DNA of 64,000 nucleotides from Bacteroidales bacterium (GCA_017540505.1 JAFYAW010000026.1:1-64000), one strand, 5' to 3'; positions 16,748-25,954 are shown, counted from the stretch's first letter. The notes: generated by a model from the sequence alone, not told the origin. Program-made: numbers and translations.

Positions 16748-17306
16748 AAAGATAAGCCATATCCACATCATTCAACAACTCCATTCCGCGCTCCGTAAGC
16801 AGGGGAAGGAGCAAATAGCGGATTATCTGTTCTTGATTCACCCCCCAGTCTTCTTCCACACATACATTGTGCAGGAAAAAGATGGAATATAAGGGTATAT
16901 TGATATTCTCTTGGAAATGATATTGTCGTATTCCCTTTTGAATCAATGTGTTCAAAATGCTCATAAAGGGTGAGTCGTTTGTGGTGAAGAGCTTGTGCTG
17001 TAGCGCATGTTGGAAAAAGGTACTTTCTGTTTCCCGGATATTGCGCATCTCCCATACAAACAACAGCAGTTCTTCCACCGGATGGTTGCATTCAAGGCTC
17101 TTCTCCCGGATGCGTTCCTGAATGCACGTGTGCCAGAACCGCCGCGCGATCTCCACCGACTGGGCTTTCCCCTCATAACGGTTGAAAAAGGTTTTCCGGC
17201 TGATGCCCATGCCGGCTACAATCTCATCGGTCGTATGGTCGAAACCGTTTTTGAGATAATAGTGGAAAATATCGAACGTCTTCTGTTGATTCAGTGGTCG
17301 TTTCAT
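16731..17306 (-). CDS. TetR-family transcriptional regulator
   Basis: A 191-residue protein with an N-terminal helix-turn-helix (about residues 9-48; DHTTDEIVAGMGISRKTFFNRYEGK) of the TetR type and a helical ligand-binding domain. The ligand is unknown. It ends inside the 3' end of alaS (17-base tail overlap). It starts 11 bases after the DoxX/MauE gene, which itself starts 11 bases after the ABC ATPase gene, so the three form one operon. The regulator may control this operon, but no operator repeat was identified. Confidence 0.85.
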   Translation of the reverse strand: MKRPLNQQKTFDIFHYYLKNGFDHTTDEIVAGMGISRKTFFNRYEGKAQSVEIARRFWHTCIQERIREKSLECNHPVEELLLFVWEMRNIRETESTFFQHALQHKLFTTNDSPFMSILNTLIQKGIRQYHFQENINIPLYSIFFLHNVCVEEDWGVNQEQIIRYLLLPLLTERGMELLNDVDMAYLFSLPQ

Positions 17307-17317
17307 GGAGGATGTCT

Positions 17318-18313
17318 TTAGTTGGGCTTTGAAAGATGTTTCACCACCTCGGATTCCACCATGCTGTGAAGGTCAACAGCCTTAACTTGTTTTCCATCAT
17401 GTACATAAAGGAATGTGGGGAATTTTCCGTTCACCACTTCAATAGCAGTGAAAGGGTCAATGGTGACATACCGGAAATGGGTGGCGCCGCTCTCTTCCTT
17501 GAATTTTTGGATGCTCTCATCCTTGCCCCAGATGAAGAATATGACCTTGTTGGTGTCCAAATGGTTGTTTTCAACGATGGAGTTGAGTTTTTTGCCGCTG
17601 GTTTTGCAATATTTGCATCCGGCAGCCACATATCCTAAGATATAATTGCCATCATCAATATCCAGAGATAGTGCAATGGTATCCTGCATGAATTCTTCAA
17701 AACGTGGTTCGTTTATGGATTGACCGTCGCGGTCAAAAAGATTCCATACGGAGTCCATGGGAAACAGGGCGAAGGGCGCGGCGAAGGCGGCCACGGCTAA
17801 CACAATCCCAACGGCTTTCCAACCCTTGAACCGGGCATTTTCCTCTTTCCGTATCAGCAGCATCAACGCCATGGTTATGATGTTCTTGAAGATGGACCAA
17901 GTGGGGTTCAGTTCCACTAACTCGCCCATACAATGGCAGTTGGTGTCTTGCCGGAAAAGGGCCACATAAATCAGAAGGAGGGTGAAACCCACCAGCATGG
18001 CCATCGTTGTCCACCAGACGGGTTTGTACAGGATTTTCAGGATGAGGAAGGCCCCCAGCAGTAGTTCGGCCATAATCACCAGGCGCGCTATCACGGTGCA
18101 TAACAGATAGTTGAACAGATGGAAACTGTAAATGTACAGCTCAAAACTGTCGATGGAGAGCAGTTTCAGGATGCCTGTGGTGATGAAGAAGGCACCTATC
18201 AGCAGGCGGAGCACAATCTTCAGCACGCGCACCGGCTGCCAGCGGCGGGTAACCTCCTCGTGTTGGCTGTCATAGCCATATTCTGTTACGGGTTCTTGGA
18301 TTATTTCATTCAT
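17318..18313 (-). CDS. DoxX/MauE-type membrane protein with thioredoxin-like tail (BT_3928 family)
   Basis: A 331-residue protein. The N-terminal part (about residues 30-190) has four or five hydrophobic spans in the DoxX/MauE layout, with CHCMGEL in the loop near 130. The C-terminal part (about 205-330) looks thioredoxin-like, with GCKYCKTS near 235 as the probable redox Cys pair, then FPTFLYVHDG. It probably takes part in thiol/disulfide transfer across the inner membrane, inferred from architecture. The ATG at 18313 is chosen; an upstream TTG at 18328 would overlap the ABC gene stop. Confidence 0.82.
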   Translation of the reverse strand: MNEIIQEPVTEYGYDSQHEEVTRRWQPVRVLKIVLRLLIGAFFITTGILKLLSIDSFELYIYSFHLFNYLLCTVIARLVIMAELLLGAFLILKILYKPVWWTTMAMLVGFTLLLIYVALFRQDTNCHCMGELVELNPTWSIFKNIITMALMLLIRKEENARFKGWKAVGIVLAVAAFAAPFALFPMDSVWNLFDRDGQSINEPRFEEFMQDTIALSLDIDDGNYILGYVAAGCKYCKTSGKKLNSIVENNHLDTNKVIFFIWGKDESIQKFKEESGATHFRYVTIDPFTAIEVVNGKFPTFLYVHDGKQVKAVDLHSMVESEVVKHLSKPN

Positions 18314-18324
18314 AATATATAATG

Positions 18325-20061
18325 TCAAGATTCTATTCCTTTGGGGATGGCCCCAATCAGTTTCTTGGTGTAATCCGTCTGCGGATGGTCGCAGATGGTG
18401 TCGGCGTCATCCATTTCCACGATGCGTCCGTTCTGCATGACGGCAATGCGGTCCGACATGAAGCGGACCACAGAGAGGTCGTGCGAGATGAAAATATAGG
18501 TGAAATGGTATTCCTGCTTCAGCTCGTTCAGCAGGTTCAGCACCTGGGCCTGCACCGACACGTCAAGGGCGGAGACCGATTCGTCGCAGATGATGAAGCG
18601 CGGGTTGACGGCTAAGGCACGGGCAATGGAGATGCGCTGACGCTGGCCGCCAGAGAACTCGTGCGGATAGCGGTAGAAGTGCGATTCGTTGAGGTTCACC
18701 CGTTCCAACAGGGCGATGGCTTTCGCGCGCCGCTCCTTGTCGTTGTGGCCGATGCCGTGCACCCGCATGGGCTCTATAAGCGCATCACCAACGGTAAGCC
18801 GCTGGTTTAGCGATGAATAGGGGTCTTGCAAGATAATCTGCAATTCTTTGCGCATACGACGCATGTCGGCACTGTTGAGACTCATCAGGTTGGTGCCACG
18901 ATAGTGGACCTCCCCGGAAGTGGCCTCTATCAGCCGGATCATGCAGCGTCCCAAGGTGGTCTTACCACAGCCGGATTCGCCCACCAGTCCGAGCGTTTCC
19001 CCCTCATAAACATCGAAGGTGATGTCCTGCAAAGCCTGCACATATTGCCTTTTCTCAAACAGCTTCCGCTTGCGCACAGGGTACAGTTTGGAGATATTGC
19101 GGACGGAAATCAGCGGTTTTTCGGCATACAGTTTGGCATGAAACGCCTGCCGTTCTTCGGCGGACACGCACAGTTTGTCGAAGGTTTCGCGGATGCCCTC
19201 CTGCCGGTGCTGCATGAAGTCGTCCACCGTAGGCAGCTGGCGCAGGCGCACGCGCATGGAGGGTCGGCACGCTAAAAGCCCTTGTGTATAAGGATGTTTT
19301 GGATTTAAAAACAGGTCCCTAACAGAGCCTTCCTCCACAATGTTCCCTTTGTACATCACCAGCACGCGGTCGGCAATCTCGACCACCACGCCCAAATCGT
19401 GGGTGATGAACAGGACGCTCATGCCGTACTTGGCCTGCAGCTTGCGGATGAGTTCGAGAATGCCCTTCTGCACGGTCACGTCCAAGGCGGTGGTCGGCTC
19501 GTCGGCAATCAGCAGGTCGGGCTGGCAGCTCATGGCCATGGCGATCATCACGCGCTGCTTCTGCCCGCCGGAAAGCTCGTGCGGGTAGGAGTCGAAAATC
19601 TGCTCCGGGCGCGGGAGCATCACCTCCTGGAAGAGCTCGATGACGTGCTTGCGGGCAGCCTCCTTGTCCATGCAGGTGTGCAACAGCATCTGCTCCGTGA
19701 TCTGCTGCCCGCAGCGGATGACCGGATTCAGCGAGGTCATCGGCTCCTGGAAAATCATGGCGATCTTGTTGCCTCGGATGCGCTCCATCTCCTTTTCCGT
19801 GCAGCGCGACAAGTTGACCGTCGTGTCGGGCTGGGCGGGGTCGTGGAACAGGATCTGCCCGTCGGGATAGCGCGCAACGGAGGCGTTGAGCAAGCGCATC
19901 ACCGACAGTGCCGTCACCGACTTGCCGGAGCCCGATTCGCCCACCACACCAAGGGTCTCGCCCTGTCCGATGTGGAACGAAAGCCCGTGAAGAATGGGGT
20001 TCCATTCCTCATCCCGCTTCATCTCCAGCGCCAGATCCGTGATTTCGAGCAACTTTTCCAT
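18325..20061 (-). CDS. Peptide-type ABC transporter ATPase with two fused domains
   Basis: A 578-residue protein with two complete nucleotide-binding domains of the oligopeptide/nickel (DppD-DppF, YejF-like) class. Walker A motifs are GESGSGKSV (about 40) and GESGCGKTT (about 345). Signature motifs are LSGGQKQRV and [10 protein letters not shown]. Oligopeptide C-terminal extensions occur after the first domain ([15 protein letters not shown]). It would energise uptake of peptides, but no permease or binding-protein gene is nearby. The ATG at 20061 is taken; a longer frame would run back through the tRNA terminator. It is the first gene of an operon with the DoxX and TetR genes. Confidence 0.93.
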   Translation of the reverse strand: MEKLLEITDLALEMKRDEEWNPILHGLSFHIGQGETLGVVGESGSGKSVTALSVMRLLNASVARYPDGQILFHDPAQPDTTVNLSRCTEKEMERIRGNKIAMIFQEPMTSLNPVIRCGQQITEQMLLHTCMDKEAARKHVIELFQEVMLPRPEQIFDSYPHELSGGQKQRVMIAMAMSCQPDLLIADEPTTALDVTVQKGILELIRKLQAKYGMSVLFITHDLGVVVEIADRVLVMYKGNIVEEGSVRDLFLNPKHPYTQGLLACRPSMRVRLRQLPTVDDFMQHRQEGIRETFDKLCVSAEERQAFHAKLYAEKPLISVRNISKLYPVRKRKLFEKRQYVQALQDITFDVYEGETLGLVGESGCGKTTLGRCMIRLIEATSGEVHYRGTNLMSLNSADMRRMRKELQIILQDPYSSLNQRLTVGDALIEPMRVHGIGHNDKERRAKAIALLERVNLNESHFYRYPHEFSGGQRQRISIARALAVNPRFIICDESVSALDVSVQAQVLNLLNELKQEYHFTYIFISHDLSVVRFMSDRIAVMQNGRIVEMDDADTICDHPQTDYTKKLIGAIPKGIES

Positions 20062-20068
20062 AGAAAGC

Positions 20069-20077
20069 GCAAAAGTA
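20069..20077 (-). promoter_or_regulatory. -7 box for the ABC ATPase operon
   Basis: Minus-strand TACTTTTGC directly ahead of the ATG at 20061. The leader would be nearly absent. Confidence 0.45.
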
Positions 20078-20104
20078 CAAAAAACATTTGGTTTGCAACG
20101 GGCA

Positions 20105-20134
20105 TAAAAAACAGGCAGCAAATCTGCTGCCTGT
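20105..20134 (-). terminator. Intrinsic terminator of tRNA-Lys
   Basis: On the minus strand a perfect 10-bp stem (ACAGGCAGCA/TGCTGCCTGT, GATT loop) is followed by a run of six Ts. It starts one base after the CCA end of the tRNA. Confidence 0.85.
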
Positions 20135-20135
20135 C

Positions 20136-20211
20136 TGGTGTCTCAGCTGGGATTCGAACCCAGGACCCCATCCTTAAAAGGGATGTGCTCTACCTGCTGA
20201 GCTACTGGGAC
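20136..20211 (-). tRNA. tRNA-Lys (anticodon UUU)
   Basis: A 76-nt cloverleaf including an encoded CCA end. The D stem is GCTC/GAGC, the anticodon stem CATCC/GGATG with loop CTTTTAA (anticodon TTT), and the T stem CTGGG/CCCAG with TTCGAAT. The discriminator is A, as expected for Lys. The acceptor stem GTCCCAG/CTGAGAC has a C-A mismatch at position 4-69. It has its own promoter at 20233-20241 and a terminator directly behind. Confidence 0.95.
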
Positions 20212-20232
20212 ATCCTTTCGCTTTTAGCGGCT

Positions 20233-20241
20233 GCAAAAGTA
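20233..20241 (-). promoter_or_regulatory. -7 box for tRNA-Lys
   Basis: Minus-strand TACTTTTGC, 21 bases upstream of the mature tRNA 5' end. Confidence 0.5.
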
Positions 20242-20372
20242 CGATTTTTTCATTACACTCTATCCTTTCCCAATATTTTTTTTGGTGTAATATTCTATTT
20301 TATTGATAATCATTTTGTTAATTATATTTTTTAATAAAAACTAAAAACAAGCCATTACGATAGGGATTTTTC

Positions 20373-20380
20373 TATATTTG
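20373..20380 (+). promoter_or_regulatory. -7 box upstream of the small basic protein
   Basis: TATATTTG on the plus strand, a TAnnTTTG match. It implies a leader of about 155 nt before the ATG at 20541. Confidence 0.4.
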
Positions 20381-20540
20381 TGTTTTAACATACTGGATAT
20401 AAATATGTTAAAAATATTGTTCTATTTTTTGCAACCGATTGTAGGAAAAGAGGGCATTTGTGTCGGAGATGAGGGGGGAAATGTCATTTTTCAAACAAAT
20501 GACATTGAAAAACTGCAATCATAAAAGTCTTTTAAAACAA

Positions 20541-20780
20541 ATGAAAAAACTAATCCTAACTCCGAAAAAAGACACGCTGACCATATGCCTGCCGCCGGAC
20601 TGGGTGGGCAAGCCACTGGTCTGTATTTTGAAGGATCCGGACGAACAGGACGAAGGGATGATCTCGTATGTGAGCGATGTCTCCATCGGCTACCAGGCGG
20701 AACGCTACCGATGGGCCAAGCGCGGTCGCCGTCCCCGCCGGCACCGTTTGCGCAAAAAGAGTGTCGATGTGATTCTCTAA
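20541..20780 (+). CDS. Small basic protein, unknown
   Basis: A 79-residue protein. The N-terminal half ([25 protein letters not shown]) resembles short beta-strand antitoxin-like proteins of Bacteroidetes that open with an xTIxLPxxWxGKxV pattern. The C-terminal third is very rich in Arg/Lys ([17 protein letters not shown]), suggesting contact with nucleic acid. There is no signal peptide. No toxin partner gene follows; instead the gene converges on folE with a four-base tail overlap. An alternative upstream start at 20460 exists, but the MKK start fits better. Confidence 0.55.
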   Translation: MKKLILTPKKDTLTICLPPDWVGKPLVCILKDPDEQDEGMISYVSDVSIGYQAERYRWAKRGRRPRRHRLRKKSVDVIL

Positions 20781-21394
20781 TGCAGGTCGGCCCCGATAAG
20801 GTGCATGAATTCCTGACGGGTGTTCTCGTTCTTCAGGAAGGCCCCAGTGAATTCCGACGTGGTGGTCACAGAGTTCTGCTTCTGGATGCCCCTCATGGAC
20901 ATGCAGAGGTGCTGGGCTTCGATAACGACGGCCACGCCCAGGGGGTTCAGTACCTCCTGAAGGCAGTCCTTGATCTGAGTGGTGAGGCGTTCCTGCAGCT
21001 GCAGACGGCGGGCGAAACACTCCACCACGCGAGGAATCTTGCTCAGCCCCACAATGGTGCCGTTGGGGATGTATCCGATGTGCGCTTTCCCGAAAAAGGG
21101 CAACAGATGATGCTCGCACAACGAGTATATTTCGATGTCTTTCACCACCACAATCTGCTTGTAATCCTCATGAAACAAGGCACTTTTCAAGATAGCCTTG
21201 GGATCCAGCCGATAGCCGTGGGTGAGGAAGTCAAGGGATTTGGCGGCCCGCATCGGCGTCTTGATGAGGCCTTCCCGCTTGGGATCCTCCCCGATGTTCT
21301 GCAGGAGTGAGCGGTAGCTGTCGGAGAGGTTCGTCAGCTGGTCTTCCGATAGTTTGGGTATCACATTGATAGAGTCCGTGATTTTCATATTCAT
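20777..21394 (-). CDS. folE: GTP cyclohydrolase I
   Basis: A 205-residue enzyme converting GTP to dihydroneopterin triphosphate, the first step of folate and pterin synthesis. The zinc and active-site motif [18 protein letters not shown] is near residue 95, and [21 protein letters not shown] is near 120. The N-terminal helical part (residues 15-60) includes [19 protein letters not shown]. The start ATG overlaps the stop of the metallo-hydrolase gene (TAATG), so the two are translationally coupled. Confidence 0.96.
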   Translation of the reverse strand: MNMKITDSINVIPKLSEDQLTNLSDSYRSLLQNIGEDPKREGLIKTPMRAAKSLDFLTHGYRLDPKAILKSALFHEDYKQIVVVKDIEIYSLCEHHLLPFFGKAHIGYIPNGTIVGLSKIPRVVECFARRLQLQERLTTQIKDCLQEVLNPLGVAVVIEAQHLCMSMRGIQKQNSVTTTSEFTGAFLKNENTRQEFMHLIGADLH

Positions 21395-22038
21395 TATACT
21401 AAGTAAGGATTATACAGTTTTTCGTTGCCGACCGTGGTGAGTCCGCCGTGGCCGGGATAAATGTTCGTCTCATCCGGAAGGGTGAGGATTTTGGTTTTGA
21501 TCATCTCAATCAGCAGCCGTCCGTTGCCGGTGGGCAGGTCGCTGCGGCCCACACTGCCTTCGAAAAGCAAGTCGCCGCAGATCACGTATCCGTTGGCGAC
21601 ATCGTAGAGGGAGATGCTGCCGTCGCAATGGCCGGGCGTGTACAGCACCTGCAAGGTCTGCTTCCCGAAGCGCACCTCGTCGCCTTCGTGCAGATATTTA
21701 GCCGGTTGCGGCATCTCATCCACCGAAAGCCCGAAGGCCATCGCGTAGGCGTACGACTTGTTGTAAATGGGCATGCCTGCCTCGTGGCACCAGACGGGAG
21801 CCCCAAAGGTCCGGTGGCACCAATTGTTGCCGGCGATATGGTCGATATGCGGGTGCGTGTTCACGATGGCTTTGACGGTCAGCCCGTGCTGCCGCACGTA
21901 CTCCTCCAACTGGGCATCCTCGTACGACTGGCAGTTACCCGGATCCACAAGGATAGCCTCCCCCGTGTCATCGTGCAACACTAACGTGTTGACCTGTATG
22001 GGGTTGAAATGGAATATCCGTATGCTGATGTTCTCCAT
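21394..22038 (-). CDS. Metallo-beta-lactamase-fold hydrolase (glyoxalase II-like)
   Basis: A 214-residue MBL-fold protein of the YcbL/GloB-like group. The zinc motif is [12 protein letters not shown] (about residue 55), with later metal ligands in TPGHCDGS and the closing YPGHGG. Such enzymes hydrolyse thioesters or related substrates; the substrate here is not known. The start at 22038 ([13 protein letters not shown]) is preferred over 22092 because strand 1 of the fold begins there. It lies 56 bases after the MORN-repeat gene and overlaps folE, so it may be the middle gene of a three-gene operon. Confidence 0.9.
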   Translation of the reverse strand: MENISIRIFHFNPIQVNTLVLHDDTGEAILVDPGNCQSYEDAQLEEYVRQHGLTVKAIVNTHPHIDHIAGNNWCHRTFGAPVWCHEAGMPIYNKSYAYAMAFGLSVDEMPQPAKYLHEGDEVRFGKQTLQVLYTPGHCDGSISLYDVANGYVICGDLLFEGSVGRSDLPTGNGRLLIEMIKTKILTLPDETNIYPGHGGLTTVGNEKLYNPYLV

Positions 22039-22094
22039 AGTCTGTTTTAGCGCATTCATAAACTCCGATATCGAAATGTGCTTTTTCCCCATGT

Positions 22095-23411
22095 TTAGAA
22101 AGGTTTGGACTTGGGGTCTGAGACGTAGATGTCCTTCACCTTGTTACCGTTGGAGAACAGCGTGCTGTATAGCAGTGTGCCGTCGGGTTTCCAGCACGAC
22201 CACTTGCCTTCGCGCAGATGGTTCTTGAACTGGCCCTGGAAGTGCTTCTTTCCATTATTATAATATTCGATGAAGGTGCCGTTAGGAACGTCGTGCACGA
22301 AATTCTGCTCCCGTACTTTAACCTCCTGCACATTGAAGAACACCCATTTGCCCTCTTTTAAATCATTGACATATTTGCCTTTGGCCACCGCCTTCCCGTT
22401 CTGTGCGTAATCGGTCCAAGGTCCGTTCTTGAGATTGTCCTTATAGATACCTTTGCGCGACATTTTCCCGTTTTCCTCCCAGAAATAGGTGTAAGGGCCG
22501 TTCCATTTGTTCTGCTTATAGGTGATGATGTATTTCTGCTTGCCGTCGTCGTACCATCCCTGCCATTGGCCATCCATCTCGCCATCCTTGAATGTGCCTT
22601 TGTCTTGGGTTTGGCCGTTGTGGTAATAGGAGGTCCAAAGACCATTTTCTTTGTCGTGGGCAAAAGACCCTTCCCGCTGCAGGCGGCCGTCCTCATACCA
22701 GGCTTTCCAGATGCCTTCCCGCTTCCCGTTCACATAACTGCCTTTTTTCCAGACTTTCCCATTTTCATAATAATAGGTCCACTCACCCTGTTGCAATCCT
22801 TTTTCGAAATTGCCCCGGCTACCGAGCGTGCCGTTCTCATGGTAGAATTTCCATTCGCCCTGTTGCAATCCTTTCACCGACGAGCCTTCCATGTCTTTCT
22901 GGCCGGCGCGGGTCCACCAGCAGGCATAGCCCTCCAGTTCGCCCATTTGGTAAGTGCCTTCAAAATATTTGGCTCCGTCGTCAAAGTATTCTGTCACAGG
23001 ACCATCCACACTATCGGCCACGTAGGTAACCTCCTTGAAAAGCTTGCCGTTGGTGTGGTAGAATGTCCAGTTGCCGCTACGCTTGCCGTTGGCGAACTGG
23101 CCTTTCGATTCCACCTGACCAGACTGGTACCAGCTGGTGAAGGGACCGTTTTCGGCGTTGTACTCCTGAGCCAGCTTCCCGTTGTCGAACCATACTTTCC
23201 AGACACCGACCTTTTTCCCGTCGCGGTAGTCGCCTTCGGTCCATTTCATCCCATTAATGTGATAATAGACCCAGTGGCCCTGTTCCAGGCCTTGGGCTTC
23301 CACACCCACCGACATCAGTTTGTTGTTTTTCCAATAGGTCTTAACCGTATCTTGGGCACTGGCGGTCAAGCATATCCATGCCAAGAGGATTACAAGAGAT
23401 AAGTTGCGCAT
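22095..23411 (-). CDS. Secreted MORN-repeat protein
   Basis: A 438-residue protein with a signal peptide (residues 1-19, ending TASAQ) followed by about sixteen MORN-type repeats of roughly 23 residues. The pattern is G.W..Y..NG....G.Y..G...G.W..Y, for example GKREGIWKAWYEDGRLQREGSF. These repeats form a stacked beta-hairpin strip. In Bacteroidetes such proteins are predicted to be periplasmic or outer-membrane associated; the function is unknown. No T9SS domain or lipobox is present. It has its own promoter at 23434-23442. Confidence 0.88.
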   Translation of the reverse strand: MRNLSLVILLAWICLTASAQDTVKTYWKNNKLMSVGVEAQGLEQGHWVYYHINGMKWTEGDYRDGKKVGVWKVWFDNGKLAQEYNAENGPFTSWYQSGQVESKGQFANGKRSGNWTFYHTNGKLFKEVTYVADSVDGPVTEYFDDGAKYFEGTYQMGELEGYACWWTRAGQKDMEGSSVKGLQQGEWKFYHENGTLGSRGNFEKGLQQGEWTYYYENGKVWKKGSYVNGKREGIWKAWYEDGRLQREGSFAHDKENGLWTSYYHNGQTQDKGTFKDGEMDGQWQGWYDDGKQKYIITYKQNKWNGPYTYFWEENGKMSRKGIYKDNLKNGPWTDYAQNGKAVAKGKYVNDLKEGKWVFFNVQEVKVREQNFVHDVPNGTFIEYYNNGKKHFQGQFKNHLREGKWSCWKPDGTLLYSTLFSNGNKVKDIYVSDPKSKPF

Positions 23412-23433
23412 ATTCTCATTTATTAAAAGCGTG

Positions 23434-23442
23434 CAAAGATAC
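23434..23442 (-). promoter_or_regulatory. -7 box for the MORN-repeat gene
   Basis: Minus-strand TATCTTTGC, 22 bases ahead of the ATG at 23411. Confidence 0.55.
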
Positions 23443-23457
23443 TACAAAATCCGATAT

Positions 23458-24810
23458 TTACCCAATAATGCCGGAAATGATGATGATAATAAGGGCCAAC
23501 GGGGCTAAATAGCGCAGCACAAAATAGTACAGCTCGAACGCCTTGGCCTTGATGGCACCACCGTTAGAGAGCTCGTCGCGCACTTCCGCCTTCGGGAAGA
23601 ACCAGCCCAAGAAAATGGTCATCAGCAGGGCTCCGATGGGCATCAGGTAGGAAGCGGTGAGGAGGTCGAAAAGGTCGAAAATGGTGCGGTTAAAGATATG
23701 GAAATCCTTCAGGGGACCGAACGAGAGTGTGCAGAATATACCGATGATGAAGACTAACAGCGTGCTGGCAAAGGAGGCGGTGCGCCGTTTCCAATGGAGC
23801 TCCTCCACGGCAAAGGCCACTAAGATTTCCAGCAGGGAAATAGTGGAGGTAAGGGCGGCGATGCCTAAAAGCACAAAGAAGATGACGGCAAAGATGGTGC
23901 CCGCTGGCATGCTGTTGAACACATTGGGCAGCACAATATACACGAGCTCCGGGCCGCTGGCCGGGTTCATCCCGAAGGCGAACACAGCGGGGAAGATGAC
24001 GATGCCCGCTAAGATGGCCACTACGGAATCACAGCCGGCAATCCACAGGCTGGTGGGGAAGAGTTTGTCCTGCTTGCGGATGTAGGAGCCGTAGGTCACC
24101 ATGGCTCCCATGCCGATGCTGAGGGAAAAGAACGACTGCCCCAAGGCCGACAGGATGCAGGTGCCGTTGAGCTTGCTGAAATCGGGCTTGAACAGGAAGC
24201 GGAGGCCCTCGCTGGCCCCGTCAAGGGTAACCGAGCGCACGCACATGAAGAGCAGCAACAGAAAGAGCACGGGCATCAGCACTTTGCTCACTTTCTCAAT
24301 GCCTTTCTGCACACCCATAGTGATGACGGTGGCAGTAAGCGACAGGAACAGCAGTTGGTAAAACAGAGGCCAGAACGAGCCTTGGGTGAACTCCTTGAAC
24401 AGGGCTGTGATAGCCGTCGGGTCCTTGCCGGCAAGGCCGCCGCTGCAAGAGAGCACAATATAGTTGAGCGTCCAGCCGGCCACCACGCTATAGAAAGCGT
24501 ATATAAGGAAGGCGGCCACGATGCCGAACACGCCCAATAGCATCCAGCCTTTGCTGCCGTTGCTCAGCTTGCGGTAGGCGCCCACCACGTTGCTCTGCGA
24601 GCGGCGTCCGATGATGAACTCCGTCATCATCAGCGGCACCCCGATCAGCATGACGAAGAACACGTACACTAACAGGAACGCGCCGCCACCGTTCTGCCCC
24701 AGCATGTAGGGGAAACGCCAGATATTGCCCAAGCCGACAGCCCCGCCGGCCGCCGCCAAAATCGCACCAAGGTTGGAGGTGAAACCTCTTTGTGAGTTCG
24801 TTGTTGCCAT
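23458..24810 (-). CDS. Sodium-dependent NSS/SNF-family transporter
   Basis: A 450-residue neurotransmitter:sodium symporter homologue (LeuT/MhsT/TnaT type) for amino-acid or similar uptake driven by sodium. The conserved N-terminal segment GAVGLGNIWRFPYMLGQNGGGAF (split here by description) carries the sodium- and substrate-binding unwound TM1. About eleven spans follow, including SFFSLSIGMGAMVTYGSY (TM6) and LGIAALTSTISLLE (TM8). The length fits the bacterial 11-span type. The start at 24810 (MATTNSQRGF) is chosen; three upstream in-frame codons are possible. It is probably monocistronic. Confidence 0.93.
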   Translation of the reverse strand: MATTNSQRGFTSNLGAILAAAGGAVGLGNIWRFPYMLGQNGGGAFLLVYVFFVMLIGVPLMMTEFIIGRRSQSNVVGAYRKLSNGSKGWMLLGVFGIVAAFLIYAFYSVVAGWTLNYIVLSCSGGLAGKDPTAITALFKEFTQGSFWPLFYQLLFLSLTATVITMGVQKGIEKVSKVLMPVLFLLLLFMCVRSVTLDGASEGLRFLFKPDFSKLNGTCILSALGQSFFSLSIGMGAMVTYGSYIRKQDKLFPTSLWIAGCDSVVAILAGIVIFPAVFAFGMNPASGPELVYIVLPNVFNSMPAGTIFAVIFFVLLGIAALTSTISLLEILVAFAVEELHWKRRTASFASTLLVFIIGIFCTLSFGPLKDFHIFNRTIFDLFDLLTASYLMPIGALLMTIFLGWFFPKAEVRDELSNGGAIKAKAFELYYFVLRYLAPLALIIIIISGIIG

Positions 24811-24827
24811 AATTTTCAATTAAGGCG

Positions 24828-24836
24828 ACAAAGATA
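24828..24836 (-). promoter_or_regulatory. -7 box for the NSS transporter
   Basis: Minus-strand TATCTTTGT matches TAnnTTTG, 17 bases ahead of the ATG at 24810. Confidence 0.4.
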
Positions 24837-24877
24837 AACAAATCACTCTTTGGATGCTATCTTTCTTGTTTTTTTGC

Positions 24878-24886
24878 TATTTTTGC
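24878..24886 (+). promoter_or_regulatory. -7 box for the lipoprotein-purN operon
   Basis: TATTTTTGC on the plus strand, 33 bases ahead of the ATG at 24920. Confidence 0.5.
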
Positions 24887-24919
24887 GCCTCTATTATTTT
24901 GAAATAAAACTCTTTAAAA

Positions 24920-25318
24920 ATGAAAAAGTTAATGATTCTGATGGCGGCTTGTTGCCTCGTGTTCGCATCTTGCAATAAGAAAGCGAAAGAGGACCCCGTC
25001 CTAACCCCAGAGCAACAGGAAATGGCTGAAAAGCAGAAACAGTACATGAAGGACCGCGAGGATTGGATCAACTGGGAGAATCAGACCGATGAGCGTAAGG
25101 CCGAACTGCTGAACAAGAGCAAAACGGCTTATGAGAAGAAAAAGGCCGCCCAAGAGGAGAGAGAGGCCCGAAAGGCCAAATTTGAAGAGGCGCTGGCCAA
25201 TTGGGAGAACCTCTCCCTGGATGAACGAAGAGCCGCCTTTGAGCTGTTGTATCCATCCAAGCCCGAGAACAAAAGTTCTGATGTGGGCGACGAAACCTTT
25301 GACAAAGACAAGAAATAA
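24920..25318 (+). CDS. Small charged lipoprotein, unknown
   Basis: A 132-residue protein with a lipoprotein signal (MKKLMILMAACCLVFASC; lipobox Cys at residue 18). The mature part is a highly charged Lys/Glu/Ala-rich helix (about residues 30-110), probably a long single helix or coiled coil, followed by a disordered acidic-basic tail. It is probably anchored in the envelope. No family was recognised. Its stop overlaps the purN start (TAATG), so it is co-translated with PurN even though no functional link is obvious. Confidence 0.75.
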   Translation: MKKLMILMAACCLVFASCNKKAKEDPVLTPEQQEMAEKQKQYMKDREDWINWENQTDERKAELLNKSKTAYEKKKAAQEEREARKAKFEEALANWENLSLDERRAAFELLYPSKPENKSSDVGDETFDKDKK

Positions 25319-25884
25319 TGCATACAATCGCAGTCTTCGCATCGGGCTTCGGTTCCAACTTCCAAGCCCTGATTGAGGCGGTGCAACAGCACACGCTGGA
25401 TGCCCGCATCGCCCTTTTAGTTACCGACAAGCCAGGTTGCATAGCCGAGCAAAGAGCTGTCAATCACGAGATTGATGTGTTCGCCTTCTCATCGAAGGAT
25501 TACAGCGGCAAGGAGGCATACGAGACGGCCATCCTGCAGGAACTCCGTCAGCGGGGGGTTGAGTACATCGTCTTGGCCGGCTACATGCGCTATATCGGCA
25601 AAGTGCTCTTGGAGAACTTCCCGATGCACATCATCAACCTCCATCCGGCACTGCTACCCTCGTTCCCGGGCGCGCACGGCATCACCGATGCCTATCACCA
25701 TGGCGTGAAGGTGTTCGGCATCACCATCCATTTTGTGGATGAAGGGGTGGACACCGGCCGTATCATCGACCAGTTCGCCTTCCACGCCGATGGCCACGAA
25801 ACGCTGGAGGAGATCGAGACGCGGATACACCAGCTGGAACACCAACACTATCCGGCTACCATCCACCGGGTGATCAACGGATAA
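25318..25884 (+). CDS. purN: Phosphoribosylglycinamide formyltransferase
   Basis: A 188-residue GART enzyme that transfers a formyl group from 10-formyl-THF to GAR in purine synthesis. The phosphate-binding N-terminus is FASGFGSNFQALIEAV. The catalytic block is MHIINLHPALLPSFPGAHG (about residue 102), with the conserved Asn and His, followed by GITIHFVDEGVDTGRII, which supplies the catalytic Asp. The length is normal. It overlaps the lipoprotein gene by one base and ends at a strong terminator. Confidence 0.95.
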   Translation: MHTIAVFASGFGSNFQALIEAVQQHTLDARIALLVTDKPGCIAEQRAVNHEIDVFAFSSKDYSGKEAYETAILQELRQRGVEYIVLAGYMRYIGKVLLENFPMHIINLHPALLPSFPGAHGITDAYHHGVKVFGITIHFVDEGVDTGRIIDQFAFHADGHETLEEIETRIHQLEHQHYPATIHRVING

Positions 25885-25904
25885 CGTTGGCATATACAAA
25901 ACAG

Positions 25905-25941
25905 AAAGGCTGCTTCATTCTGAATGGGGCAGCCTTTTTTT
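25905..25941 (+). terminator. Intrinsic terminator after purN
   Basis: Stem AAAGGCTGC/GCAGCCTTT with an inner CATTC/GAATG extension, followed by a run of seven or more Ts on the plus strand. Confidence 0.85.
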
Positions 25942-25954
25942 ATGCCTAATACGC

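Larger units (their letters stand above)
20212..20540. other. AT-rich intergenic control region
   Basis: 329 bases between tRNA-Lys and the small basic protein. It holds the tRNA promoter, a rightward -7 box at 20373-20380 and an AACATA...TATGTT hairpin near 20387-20409. A 39-codon open frame at 20405-20524, ending just ahead of the next gene, could be a leader peptide but has no independent support. Confidence 0.4.
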
